From Gonapodya prolifera JEL478 (taxonomy: Eukaryota; Monoblepharomycota; Monoblepharidomycetes; Monoblepharidales; Gonapodyaceae): DNA of 62,529 nucleotides. Below the pieces are notes generated by a model. The model made no database searches. It was not told where the DNA came from and saw only the letters and a list, made by a program, of their open reading frames with translations. The position numbers were made by a program, and so were the translations under genes. The DNA is taken from the NCBI GenBank assembly GCA_001574975.1, contig KQ965883.1:1-62529 (forward strand), in the 5' to 3' direction. Below are positions 35,564 through 48,900 of the stretch, piece after piece. Position 1 is the first letter of the stretch, and every line of letters starts with the position of its first letter.

Positions 35564-36862
35564 ATGGACCCCACCACTGCCGATGCTGAGCTCGCGCGCC
35601 TCCTACAAGAAGAAGAACTGCGATCCTCAATCTCTGGAAGCTCCTTTCTTCCGTTCACGGCAGCTGGGTCCCCGAAAGATTTAGACGACAGTGCCGTCGC
35701 CCTCCGAATATGGACCCAAGAGCTCGCGCAAGCCCAGACCGAGGAGGATGCGCTCGCGGCCAAGCAGCTGGAAGAGGAGATGCAAGGACCTGGCTATTCT
35801 AATGTCGGCCTTTTGGATCCATATTCGGCGTCTCGCGCTACAGACACGGACGACCCCACCCCCGACATTCGGGAGCTTTTTCAATCGTTCGACCGCGAAT
35901 ATTTCGGTGGCAAACTCGCGTCCGTGGAGTGCAGATGGTCCGCCAAGATGACTCTGTGCGCCGGAATGTGCTATTGTGTGTGACTGAAGGTGGAATGGGG
36001 GGCATGCGTGGCTGGTGTCTCACTTGCCTTTTGCGGCTTGTTTCTTGCAGACTTTCCTGGAGGATACTGCTCGGTCCGCCTCTCGGAACCTTTGCTCAAG
36101 TTCCGTCCCCGCTCCGACGTGATCGACACGCTCCTCCACGAGATGATCCACGCGTACCTCTTTCTCACCAACGGATCGCGAGATCGGTCAGGACACGGCC
36201 CGGACTTTCTGGCTCAGGCGGCGCGCGTCAATGCACTTGCGGGGTCCAAAATAACGGTGTACCATACTTTTCGGGACGAGGTGGATCACTACAGGACGCA
36301 CGTGTGGCGGTGTGGAGGACCATGCAAGGAGAAGCCGCCCTTTTTTGGATACGTGAAGAGAGCCATGAATCGGGCTCCACAGCCAGCAGATCGGTGGTGG
36401 GCGGACCACCAGAAGGATTGTGGTGGGGTGTTTGTGAAAATTGCAGGGCCAGATCTCGACAAAGGAGATGGGAAGGAAGGCAGTAAGGGTGGCAGCAAGG
36501 AAGGTGGGCGTGCTCGGGGGAAGAAGGTGGACGGAGCGGCGAAGAACACGAAGAAGCACAAGGCGGACGAAGAACGAGAAGAACACGGATCCCCCGTCAC
36601 TGCAGATCCTCTCGGCGATGGAGATAGGGACTTGAGCACGGCTGAGAAGCGGCACAAGGCAGGACCGATGGACCGCTGGGTGATCAGATCGCCATCCTCC
36701 CAGAACCGTGATGGGACGAGTACAGGTGATCCTGGATTGTCGACGCGCACCCCTCAAATCAACTCTCGTGCATCACCAGGAGACCTGGTGGAATGCCCTG
36801 TGTGCGGAAAAGGAGTGGAAACGGCTCTTGTGAACGAACATTTGGATGGGTGTCTTCTATAA
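35564..36862 (+). CDS. Spartan/SprT-type DNA-protein crosslink protease
   Basis: This is a metalloprotease that removes proteins covalently trapped on DNA during replication. Two exons (35564-35975, 36051-36862) give 407 aa. The N-terminus is rich in ELARLLQEEE-type helices. The SprT domain (about residues 110-260) has DREYFGGKL, CAGMC, YCSVRLSEPLLKFRPR and the zinc site LLHEMIHAY (HExxH near residue 168), then SGHGPDF and a zinc-binding C-x-C sub-domain (WRCGGPC, HQKDCGG). A Lys/Gly-rich linker follows, and a final UBZ4 ubiquitin-binding finger beginning CPVCGKGVE closes the protein, which docks Spartan to ubiquitylated PCNA in animals. The donor at 35976 is GTGTGT, weaker than its neighbours but required for frame. 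Confidence 0.93.
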
Positions 36863-38091
36863 TGCGGAGGACCTGTAGAGGTCAATGATGATTTTCTGTT
36901 GCATATATAATTTCCAATTGTTGTGAGGTACATGTAAAAGCCACTCCATTTAGGGTTCAAGTAAATACCAATAGTCTCTCTGCGATACAACGTCAAGGGA
37001 TGATCCTTCCTCAGTTCGGTTTCATCCAATCTGTCACAATCTTAAGCAACGGTAGAAAGACCGCCACCAAGTTAGGTGCTTAGGAGAGGACGGGAGGCAC
37101 GGCCCGGTGTTATGAACGAGAGAGGGCTGTGTTTCGGAAGTGATATTGGAAGGAAGGTCAAACCGAATGGAGGGAAAGCCGGAAGCCCACCACGCAGGGA
37201 CATATGCTTGTATGTGCTCGCGTCGATGCTCCCGAGGTTTTAAAACCATACGTTGAGGAGGAAGGTGGTGGTGGCGACCGCGGAGAGCGACTACGAACAC
37301 CGAAAGCCCCACAGAGCCCCAAGAAAAGTCGAAGAATACAACTGATCAGTCAATCTGAACAAAAACCGCACTAACAGCCCCACTGCAGTCCAGAACGTAT
37401 CCCCATATTTCCTTGAAGGAGTGCACGTGACACCCCGAGGTGCTTTAGAGCAACGATGTCCAGCGTACGCTCCCCTTCGCAGTTGACTTGACCTCCATAA
37501 ACCCGACCGAGTCACCGGCTCCTTCACCAGAAGCCTTGACGGACCCAGGAAAGCTACAGAGTCGGCGCGAGCAACGGGTTTGGTCCGCCAGATCCGCGGT
37601 GTCTTCGCTTCCTCTGCCGCACTGCCCCCCAATCTGTGTCGGATACTCAGCTTTCGACGTTCCCGTCATTCTTCATCACACTAGGATGCATCAAAATGTG
37701 CGCCATGCAGATCGAAACGGCCGGAAGTGGTACGAGTGGTCCACTTTCCTGCAACAACCTAACACAAGATGAAGCGACATGATTCAGCGGCAAGCGAAAC
37801 ACAGTCTCCCCACCAAAGAGCGCTATACTCAGAAGCTACAACATCAACCCGAAAAGTAGGCTGCTTCCGCCGCAGCAAAGTCCGAGGAGTGCTGAACATG
37901 CGGAGATGCGACAACATTGCGGTTGTGGTTCGAGATAGACCGCCAGAGCGGCCGAGTTACCGCTGAGAGTCTGCTTCCAAAGCCACGTCATTGTCCAGTC
38001 AGAATCGGCTGCTTCGTCGGTTGGCTTTAGTTGGTGTGTTGTTAGTTGGGATTCCGTCATTTCCTGCTACAAATCTAAATCTAAATAAGTC
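36863..38091. other. Intergenic, no firm gene
   Basis: More than 1.2 kb without a supported gene. Minus-strand frames around 37669-37291 have some coding feel (a Trp/Leu-rich segment) but no family match, and no exon chain closes convincingly. Confidence 0.4.
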
Positions 38092-38919
38092 ATGGTCTGC
38101 CCAATTGCTTTTCGGCCAGGCATAATTTTGCAAAAAGTCCACATGAAATATCGCGCTAGATTTCATCTTTGTTACCTTTCACGTTTTCATATTTTTAAGG
38201 ATTTGAGAGAAATTGGAAAACTCCTCTCTTTCGGTTTTCACATATTTTGGTGTTTACTTTTCGGCCAAGGGAGACATCCCCGCCGGAAGTAGCACGTCAC
38301 GAAGGTTGCGGAAAGACTATGTCGTAGATAGTTGGTCACATCTCTCCTGGAGCTCTCCTCCTGTCTGTCCGCAACGGAAACACCGAACACATAGTACAAT
38401 GACGTGGTCTCGATTCTGAAGGACGGAGAGGCTGGGTATGATCGGCGAGGAGGTCACACCATGCACAGAAGAAGCTTTGAGGCTCGAGCAAGCTCGAGCA
38501 ATCGTTGAGTGTGGTGCGGCAGGATTGAGCTGAAATGCAGAGGATAAAAACAACGGTGTGGGATTATGTACCATCAGCCTCCGGTGATACCGAACGGAAG
38601 GAGGAAGAGCGCTGGATGAGAAGACATATAGGCAATCCTAGACTCTCTGCGAGCTTTTTTTTTTGTCTCGCAAGAGTTTATTGGTCTGGTTAAATCACCT
38701 CCATTCATATAAATCAGTGCATGGATACCCTCAACTCCATCTCCCGACACACAGCTGACTATTGCGTGAAGCTAAGCAAAAAAATTATCCAATCATCTCC
38801 AATAAACGCTCATATTCGACACAGAACTACCCAACGATGACAAACCTCCCAAAGTAGTCCTTTATTGCGTTCGGCTTTCATTGATTTTCAGATTTGTAAA
38901 GGAAACCCGAAGGTCCATG

Positions 38920-39103
38920 GACGTCAGGTCGAGAAAGTGCAATACGAGCGACATCTGTGACAGAACTTGGAGCAAGCCCCAAGCGACTGCGTCCAGGGTC
39001 CAAAGATTCAATGACAGACATGGCACCGATGGGGAGCCTTCTAGCTGTCACGCTAGAAAGAACAGATACTACACTTGATCTTAGCCAGTAGGCCCGAGAG
39101 GAT
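38920..39103 (-). ncRNA. U2 spliceosomal snRNA
   Basis: U2 pairs with the intron branch point. The minus strand from about 39103 reads ATCCTCTCGGGCCTACTGGC then TAAGATCAAGTGTAGTATCT, matching the conserved U2 5' domain: U6-pairing helix II, stem I, and the branch-point recognition sequence GTAGTA. Downstream are a stem-loop IIa/IIb region, an Sm-like U-rich site (AATCTTTGG, imperfect), a GGGGCTTGCTCC hairpin corresponding to stem III, and TATTGCAC in the loop of stem IV. The 3' end near 38920 is approximate. Length of about 184 nt is typical. Confidence 0.9.
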
Positions 39104-39125
39104 GGAAATGCTGGAAAACGGGGCC

Positions 39126-39132
39126 TTTTATA
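39126..39132 (-). promoter_or_regulatory. TATA element of U2 gene
   Basis: TATAAAA on the minus strand begins 29 bases upstream of the inferred U2 5' end, the expected spacing for a TATA-box start. Confidence 0.6.
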
Positions 39133-39222
39133 CTCCCCTTGAGTGCAAAGGGCATGAGGCCGTGTCGCGGTTTGTGGTATCGCTTCCGCTGTAGTTATCC
39201 GCAGCATTTATCCACAGCAGTT

Positions 39223-39255
39223 CTGCCCTTGCGCTGCCCTTGCGCTGCCCTTGCG
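39223..39255 (+). repeat. 11-bp tandem repeat, three units
   Basis: Three perfect copies of CTGCCCTTGCG in a row lie about 120-150 bp upstream of the U2 start. They might be a promoter element array or chance expansion. Confidence 0.85.
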
Positions 39256-39927
39256 TCAGTCGTGGAGAGTAGCCGTGTGCGAATCAAAGGCGAGATCGAC
39301 TCATGGGAATTTTAGAGCGGGAGAAGGGTGCATACCGGCTGTTCCCATCCGACTGCTGTCAAGTGCATCGACACTTGGAGACAGGAGTCATAGCCCGTGC
39401 TGAGCTCTTGCGGCGTGTCGGATAAGACACAGTCGCACTTGAAACCGAGGTCATTTATGATGAGCGACGCACAATCCAATGGTGATAGTCTCCCAACAGG
39501 GTGCACCTAAACACATGTAAAATCGAAGTTGTGCTATTTCCTCAAAATATCTAAAGTTCAAGAAAATTCATAATGCGCCAAAAGGAGGCAAAACTTCAAT
39601 TCCTTTGTTGAAACAATTGTTTGTTTTTGCGTTATTTCAGTGGCCGAAAAGCCACGTTATAGATGCTCTCAAAATCTGTTGCTTTTTTTCATTTTCGAAA
39701 AGTCAATGTAACAGAAATACATTCTGGAGGCATTCTACAGGACAATGATCGTTCTTGCTTCTCCGTGAGCACCATCGCTATTCTGACCTGTTCGTTCTCT
39801 TTATATGAGAAATAATAATAGAATTGATTTGATTTTGTCCGATGATTCGCAAGTATGAGCTCGCCGCATAAACCGAAAGATGCGGGCCTGCCTTGGGTGA
39901 TGTGTCTAGATTCGCCGCTCTTTGTGA

Positions 39928-42075
39928 ATGCGCCCAAGCCTGCAGCGAGTTCGATCAGCTGCAACAAAGTTTCGCTCTGAGCCTCCATCGCTGCTTCCTG
40001 CCCCACTCAAACGAATTCTCGAAGCGCGGATGGCTGCTCCCAACGCGGGGGACTCGCAAGACTTGCACCCACAGGACTCTGTCAACGATCCCACGCTGCA
40101 CTCGAGTTTCCTGTGGAGCTGGTGGTAGGCATCTGATTTATTTTCTGGACTCTACGCTTCCTGTCAGCTTAACGCTCCAATCCCTGCCTTCAACTTCATC
40201 TGTCAAACGTCCAGGAATCCCACAAACCAGGCCAAAGCGAGACAATCCCAGGACCAACTGCTAAGCCGGCTGCAGTTTTTCACATCACATCTAGGCGGCT
40301 CGTCGAGTCCGCAGGCTGTTGCGAGCGTGGCACAAAATTCGGCCAATCCTTCCGCCCTCCCCAATGCCCCTCCCGCTTCCGTCTCTGCTTCCACCACCAA
40401 CCAAGCCACTCACCAAACACACTCCAAAAACGCTGTCATTCGCCTGGTGGACATCAGCCGCGACCCCCAATTCAAGGGATGCTACATTAATACGCTCGTT
40501 ATCGACGACGCATCCCCAGGAAAGGTCTCCACCCCCTCGACGCCTCCTCGCCTTCTTTCCGAACTTAATGCCGAGCTCCAAGATAAGGGGCCAGACCCAA
40601 CTTCACATCCCAGCCCCATCGCTCGCGCCGAATCCAAGGTCTCCATAACGGACTTCCAAGATGCCGCAGCGGCACCCGACACCGACACCACCCCGCCACC
40701 AGCTGCCGGATCCCAACCCATCACCACCGCGGCAGGCGGGCGGCTCGTCGCAAAGTACCAGAAGGCCGTCTTTGCAGGGACCCCTGAGACACAGGAGAAG
40801 CGCACCTTCGTGATGGCCCATGGGTACGGCGCGGCGCTTGGATTCTTCGTGAGTTCCCATCGGTGCAAGGTGCCTTACACCGAGACGATCTCTGAACCCG
40901 CCTTCCATTTCCACGATTAGTATCGAAACTTCTATGGCCTCTCACTTCTGGACGGGTACCGGATCATGGCGTTCGACTGGCTCGGTAATTACACGTCCTG
41001 TTTTTGCCGTGCCCGTGCTCGGCGTCGCACACAGACCTCCAACCAATTGCTTTGTTTCGCTCAAACAGGCATGGGTAACTCGTCCCGCCCGCCGTTCCCA
41101 AAGAACAATGATCCCCAGAAAGGTGTGTTGTCCCAATTGAGACTCCAGGCCCATTGCCTGAAAGCCTACAAACTCTTTCTCCTTTCCCCCTTCCGGCTCC
41201 TTCTTCCCTCCTTCTTCCCTCTCACTCTTCTCGCTCGCCCTCGCCCAGCCGAACAATGGTTTGTCGACTCCCTCGAAGCCTGGCGACAAGCGTCCAATAT
41301 CGACAAGATGGTCCTCTGCGGACACTCGCTCGGGTTCGTCGAATCCCACCCTTTATTCCCCACTTCCCTTCACTCACCGTCTCCCCCCCCCCCCAATTTC
41401 CTATCCCTACAGAGGCTACCTCTCCGCCGCCTACGCCCTGCAACACCCCGACCGCGTCTCCAAACTCATCCTCGTCTCGCCCGTTGGCGTCCCCCCACTT
41501 CCGCCCGAGTTCCAACTCCCTGGCTGGATCAGGACGCTGTGGTCGTGGAACTTCACCCCGCACGGCATCGTGCGCGCCATGGGGCCGTGGGGTCCGACCT
41601 CGTGCAGCGGTACACGGACCGCCGGTTCAATTTCCTGGACGACGCCGACGGGAAGGACATGAAGCAGTACCTGTACCACACCATGGCCCTCCGCGGCAGT
41701 GGGGAGTACGCGTTGGGCTCCATTTTGCTGCCCGGAGCGTTCGCAAAGAGGCCCCTTGCGGACCGGCTGGCGGGGTTGAAGGTTCCCTGCACGTTTGTGT
41801 ACGGGAGCCACGACTGGATGGATTACCGGCACGCCCTGGGCGTTGCCGATAGTATACCCGGCCTTGTTAAGATTGTGCGCGTGCCTGAGGCCGGGCACCA
41901 CTTGTACTTGGACAATCCGCCGGCGTTCAATGAGGTCATCTTGGCAGAGATGTTGGAGGAGAAGGGCGTCAAGGTGAAGAGGGAGGATCTTAGCAAGGGC
42001 GTCAGGGTGTGGAACAAGGGGGAGCCGGAGAGCTTGTTGGGGGTGAGTGGGGATGAGAGGAGGATGGGATGGTGA
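39928..42075 (+). CDS. ABHD5/Cld1-type alpha/beta hydrolase, frame break
   Basis: The family includes CGI-58/ABHD5 and the yeast mitochondrial cardiolipin lipase Cld1. Exons 39928-40124, 40215-40848, 40921-40984, 41069-41122, 41249-41333 and 41413-42075. The Arg-rich, nearly acid-free N-terminus (MRPSLQRVRSAATKFR) looks like a mitochondrial presequence. WSWWNPT matches the family's tryptophan-rich start. HGYGAALGFFYRNF, AFDWLGMGNSSRP, the nucleophile elbow CGHSLGGYLSA, the acid region GSHDWMDY and the histidine motif GHHLYLD (HX4D acyltransferase box) are present. In the last exon the frame shifts by one base between MGPWGP and LVQRYTDRRF at about 41591-41597, where the family is normally continuous. 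Either one base is missing in the assembly or the gene is newly broken. Confidence 0.85.
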
Positions 42076-42268
42076 CGAAATGGGCCGTGGAGGGCCATGG
42101 ACGTTTGTAATGTTGTTGCAGCTAATGAACTAGACGAAGCATATCATAAATAGATACACGTGGTGATTTCGCGTTGTGTCAGGAAAAGTACACTGTTCTC
42201 GCAGCTTAGCTGAACTTGACGTATGTATTCAATACTACTACTAGTGTACGAAAACTCCCTCGACCGCG

Positions 42269-43756
<1,488 letters not shown>

Positions 43757-44290
43757 AACGTGGCTTTTGGGCCACTGAAATAATACAAAAACATGCAACC
43801 GTTTCGACCAAGGAATTTGACGTTTTGCCCCGTTTTTGGCGCATTACGAATTTTCTTGAACTTCAGTCTTTTTTTGGGGGGGGTGAAATATTGGAATTTG
43901 GATTTTACATGTGTTTAGGTGCAATTTCTGTTGGGAGACCTTCACCATTGGATTGTGCGGCGCTCATAAGAAATGACCACGTTTTCAAGTGTAACTGCGT
44001 CTTATCCGACACGCCGCGGCTCGAAGCTTCTTCCGTGCATGGTGTGAGCTACGACGTAGTCTTCCGCAATCTTCGCGACGCGATACATCCGGCGGGGTTG
44101 TCTCCCTTGGCCGAAAAGCAAACACCTGAAGAAAATGAAACGCCGAAAGAGAGAAGTTTTCCAATTTCTCTCAAATCTCTAAAAACATGAAAATGGTCAA
44201 AGAAAAGAAAGGATGAAATCTAGCGAGATATTTCATGTGGACTTTTTGCAAAATTATGCCTGGCCGAAAAGCAATGGGACATATATTTCA
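43757..44290 (+). repeat. Dispersed repeat copy 2, internally shortened
   Basis: Inverted copy of the sequence at 38092-39660. Here the two halves are joined at GACACGCCGCGGCTCGAAGC (about 44009-44028), without the U2-bearing segment. Similarity is roughly four bases in five by eye. An extra T/G-rich run (TTTTTTTGGGGGGGG) lies near 43868. Confidence 0.75.
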
Positions 44291-44419
44291 ATGTCTTGGC
44301 TCTTTGCAAAAAAAAATATGCGTAGGATATGTTGCACACTACAACTCAAATGCGAAGAGTTCCTACACCTCCTACCGGACCCAACTCCAACTTTCGCGCT
44401 TATGCGATGGATGGAGCAG

Positions 44420-45620
44420 TCAACGCATCTTCCTCTCCTCGCCTTCATTCCATTGCACACAAGCATCGCGCACGTTTACACGGTACTGCAACTCAATGAC
44501 CAGCCGCTTCAAGACAGCATAATCAGCTGGGTCGGCCCGGAACGCTTCCGATAATTGCAAGAGGAGCTTATCCGTGACCACTGGCGGGAGGCAAAACATT
44601 TACAATTGACACTTCAATTGTTCGAGCTCGCGTTCCGGAAATTTACCGTCGTTCCTCGAACGTATGTCGTCAACCTCTTCCTGAGTTTCGGCCTCTTCGA
44701 GTTCTTCACGTAATTCTAAAATTTCCATGAGTAGCTCAGTGTCGTCTAGAGTATCAGACTCAGAGACAGGAATATCCCGTAGAGAAAGCTTGGTTCAAGA
44801 TGCAACAGCAGAATCAAAACTTTGAGTTTCATCTATAAGACTTCAACTCCACAAACCAGGTAAAGAGCCCGTGGAAGTGGATCTTTTAATGTCTGATATG
44901 CTTTGTTGATGAACGACGATTGCACTTCCGAGAGTCGCAGCTCCCTCTAATCAGCGAAAGCAAACATCCGTACGTCGAGTTCAATGATTCGGCGATGACG
45001 AGATTTCGCGCCTTGGCAGCACTGACCTCCGACTTGGCCGCGAAGTTGTCGGGGTGGACGTCCTGCTGCAAACGAAGAAAGACATGACGAATTTGCCGCG
45101 GATTCACATCAAAAGTCACGTTCCTTTGGAATGAGGGACGTGTACACCGTGAAGGTGGAGAGACAGAAAGCGTCCACTGACAGGCTCACCCATCATTCAA
45201 CACATCAAAAAAGTTGGTTTCATACGCGAGTTGTTGAACTGCGTCGCAACTATTTTGAGTGCATACAACAGCAGTCGACGGTAATGAAGAGCCACACTTC
45301 CAACAAGACTTAGATTCAGTCGACAGGTTGGAAAAATGGGTGGTGGGGTGCAAAATTGTCGCTCCAAAGCCCAATGATTTGTTGTAATGATCCGTCACGT
45401 ATGAAAGCACTCCAGAGAGACGGTCCATGAGAGGAAAGTGTCGTTGAAATCGTCTCGGTGGCCGGGTGGGAGCTGCAAGTGAATGTAGTGGAGCATGATT
45501 TCGCCAAGAACTTCTCGGAGTCCAAGCGGTGAGGGAAGGTCTCGCTCTGGGACACAACGACGAGAATGCAATGGAAGTGGCCGGTCGAGATGCCATGACG
45601 ATGGGGGATCGCAGAATCAT
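44420..45620 (-). CDS. HSCB: HSCB/Jac1 Fe-S cluster co-chaperone
   Basis: This mitochondrial J-protein delivers the scaffold ISCU to Hsp70 for iron-sulfur cluster transfer. Five exons (45620-45190, 45123-45027, 44946-44857, 44788-44647, 44580-44420) sum to 306 aa. An Arg/Ser-rich N-terminus fits a mitochondrial presequence (an inner Met at 45596 is an alternative start). It then has the tetracysteine motif CWKCG and CTQNSC found in animal HSCB but not yeast Jac1, a J domain with LQQDVHPDNF (HPD), NKAYQTLKDPLPRALYL, and the C-terminal scaffold-binding helices LDDTELLMEILELREELEEA and LSEAFRADPADY. The stop lies about 130 bp from repeat copy 2. Confidence 0.92.
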
Positions 45621-45910
45621 TTTTGTAATTTGAATCCGCTCACGCTGCCCATGTCGTACCGTTCTATCACGTTTATCTCTCTAATCTTCCCAGGCCCCGT
45701 TCGGAAACGGAACGAATCAACGACGTGGTACATACCGAAAATGAGTTGAAAATCTATACAATGTAACAGTAGGAAAAGTCTACATCTTATCTCCGTCCCA
45801 ACACAAATGCAACTACTCGGATCCTCAATACGTTCAAAACTTGTCCAGTATCATCAGACTTATCGAAAAACTTCGAGCAAGTAAGTGGCGAGGTATATCA
45901 AAGCACCATC

Positions 45911-48900
45911 TCAAGTATGGGGTCGTCCGGTGGCTACAGAGCGGCGGCACACGTCACAAACTCTTGAAGATACTCCAAAGGGGTCAGGCCGACAGTCTTG
46001 TGTCAATCTTTCTCGTCCTTGTGAGCATCGTCCGCAGAATATACCACCACACCTAAGGTTTAACAAGGTTAAGGTGAATCACCCAACAGCCTTGAACGCG
46101 AAAGAGAAACTTACATTCTGCAGTGGTGGCGTCGCACCAACAAGTTGAACTTCGTCCGGCAAATCCCACAATCTGAAACATCATGATCGGCCTGTCGCGA
46201 GTGTCAACGTATTGGAGCTTAGTCTATGCACAGAACACTTTTAGTTACCCGAAATCTCACCTTCCAGTGTCTTCGTGTGGGCTCTGCGTACATGTCCTTG
46301 GCGTTCACATTCTGGCGATTCCGTCGAAGTGTATCGGACCCATCTCTCTTCGCATCAGAACTTTCGTCTAATGGCTCCCGCTCCACATCATCAGGTTCAT
46401 TCCTTGATGATATGGAAGTTCCCGCTGCGGAGCTCGGTCGCCTCGGTTGAAAATCATGGCTGGCAATGGAGGATCCGATCGAAGTGCCATAGATCGTACC
46501 AGAAAGCGATGGACCAAAGATAGTATCTGCTCCCGATCCAAAAATACTGCTCCTTCCGCTGAAAAAGTCGTGGAGTGGTCGCTCACGGCCACTGCCGGAC
46601 TCCACGACCACAACGCTCGCTCCTGATGCATACATTCCAGCACGCACCCGAGACGACGTGGCCCTTCGTCCTAACGAGAAGTACAGTGGGTCTCGAGCGG
46701 CATTCGCCCCACAGTCGTATCCGGGATCGTCATCTGTTATTTGGACTTGAGGAAGTTGACCCACCAAAGGATGACCACCGTTCATTCCGATCAAAGCATC
46801 CAGAGCTCCTTGATGTGTTGCAGACTTCCCGGCAATAGCGATGCTGCGACTTGGCGTCGGTACAGTCTTCTCCGGAGGAAGCACTTCGTCGAGTATATAG
46901 CTTTCTAATGGCGGCGCTCTCTCCGGGAGCATTCCCGTGGGCCGCTGTGGACCTCCAGCATCACCAACTCGAGTCACTGGACCCCGAGTTGAAGTGTTAG
47001 AATCCTGATTCGCATATGCACCACCACCCGTTCCATTGAGACCTGCGATGACCATTCCAGGTTTAGACAACGTCCTTTTCAGAGGTAGCCGGCCGCCTTC
47101 ACCCGCCGTTACTGGAGCCACGTAGTTATTGCGAGAGTCAGCACCAGCAGCTTGGGTACCGCCTGGAGCCATTCGGCCTCGAGCTGCGGGTGCGAGTCCA
47201 ACTCGTGGTCCCGTTGCCCTTTTCAAAGAGCTTTCCTGGCGAAACCTCTCGTTGGCCGCCCTTTCCATTCGCTCGCCGTTTAGCGCCATGCCTGCTCTGC
47301 TTTGAAACGCCAACACTGAAGACCCTTGCGCCGGTTTGGGAAAGTATCGAAGTGATCCAGCGACTTCAATGGGGGTCAAATCGAACGAAGGAGTGCCGAG
47401 AGATGGGCAGTAAGGCTCCGTGAGAACAGAGAAGTCCCCTGCGGATTCATCCAAGACAGGTGGACCAGGAGCGGTACGACGGGAGCCTGAAGCGCTGTTG
47501 ACGGAAGTGTGCATGGACGCCATCGACGCGGTAGAGGAGAATCCGCGAACAATAACGTGTCCCGGTCTGAATCCTCGTTGGTCGTCACTCCCAGAGTTGG
47601 GTGATTGAGTGGATTGGCTCGTCCGTGTACTTGGAGATTCTGGTGCCTTTGGGCCCGAAAACGGCTGAGTCGATGTGGAAGGATGCACTCCACCAGTGGT
47701 GGGAACCACATTTGACTCTTCTTGCGCTGGCTTCTCAGGCGCATCACCGTAATTTCGAGAAACTGCATCGACAGTTTCCTCCGTTTTGCGACCGTTGGAC
47801 TTCTCAACAGCATTCTCCTTGTCATCCCCACTCTCTGCATCCGACACCTCCGCATCCGCATCATCCTCCGACTCTTCTTCATCGGTAGAATACTCCTCCT
47901 CACTCCCGTCACCATCCTCACTCTCTTCAGACTCGTCGTCGGATTCCTCGTACTCGCCATCTTCCGAGTCTTCACCATCATCCTCCGACCCAGAGCTGGA
48001 CGAGCCACTACTGGATGTCGATACCCTGTCGGAGCCCGCTACCTCCCTTCCAGCTCCCCGGACGGTCTCGGTTGTCGTTCTCTCGCTGTCCTTCGATTCC
48101 CGACGTCGCTCAGGAACAAGAGACGGCCGTGGGGTGACGGCGAGGGAGGATGGCGACTCCAAGGGTGCCACATTGAGACCCTGTTTAATTGGCAAGTGGG
48201 CAGCTGGAGGAGAACTACGGGACGGGTGAGAAACAGGTAAAGTCGTGGGCTTCGCGACGGCGTCTTTTCTGAAGGGTGGTGGAGATGGAGGCAAAGATGC
48301 GGGTGGCGACTCGTTGGCGCTCTTGTACTCGCACGAAGGCGACTTATCCAAATGTGTCAGCGCCACATCGTCATCGCAGTCGTCAGCGTCAGCGTCACTC
48401 TCCGTCGTCATGTCACTGGCATCATCTTCACTGTCCTCTTCTCCGTCCTGCTCGCTTGACCCAACGGAGCTTTGATCGTCACCATCCTCAGAACATTCGG
48501 ATTCCGAATCTTCAGACACCGCTTCTGAGACAGCGCCGGCGTCGGCGACGTGGGCGGTCTCGACGCCTTTCGCCGACGCATCTATCTTCGAAATGCTTGA
48601 ATGGTCGTCATCAAGCTGTGATTGTCTCTGATGCATAGGCGACACTGATCTTCTCCCTCCCTTCACCTCCGCCTCGGCAAAAACGACAATGCTCGCGTCG
48701 TCGGGCACGCTCCCGCAGGACTCGCTCATCGCATCCCTTTCCTCCAGGTATCTCGCAAACCTCTGCCGCTTCTTGGCCCTCGCGCTTCTCGACATGGCGA
48801 TCAAGTGATTCACACCCGCCGCCGGCGCCGGCGAGGACGACACCACCCCGACGTCTACCTCGACGTCCTCGTCCAGTTCGAGTCCGCCATCTAACCCCGT

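Larger units (their letters stand above)
38092..39660 (-). repeat. Dispersed repeat copy 1, carrying U2
   Basis: Read on the minus strand, 39660-39425 matches 43757-44012 and 38490-38092 matches 44023-44290, in the same order and inverted relative to the second copy. Shared words include CACTGAAATAA, GAATTTTCTTGAACTT, TTATCCGACACGCCGC, GTGCATGGTGTGA and TTTCATGTGGACTTTTTGCA. Copy 1 has about 930 extra bases between the two halves, and the U2 gene sits there. Confidence 0.75.

Noticed and set aside
37291-37669. Possible small membrane protein on the minus strand
   Set aside because: Hydrophobic residues occur in only one of several competing frames and no consistent exon chain was found.
41570-41607. 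38-bp intron in the ABHD5-type gene
   Set aside because: Far shorter than other introns here and would delete conserved residues; a one-base error explains the break better.
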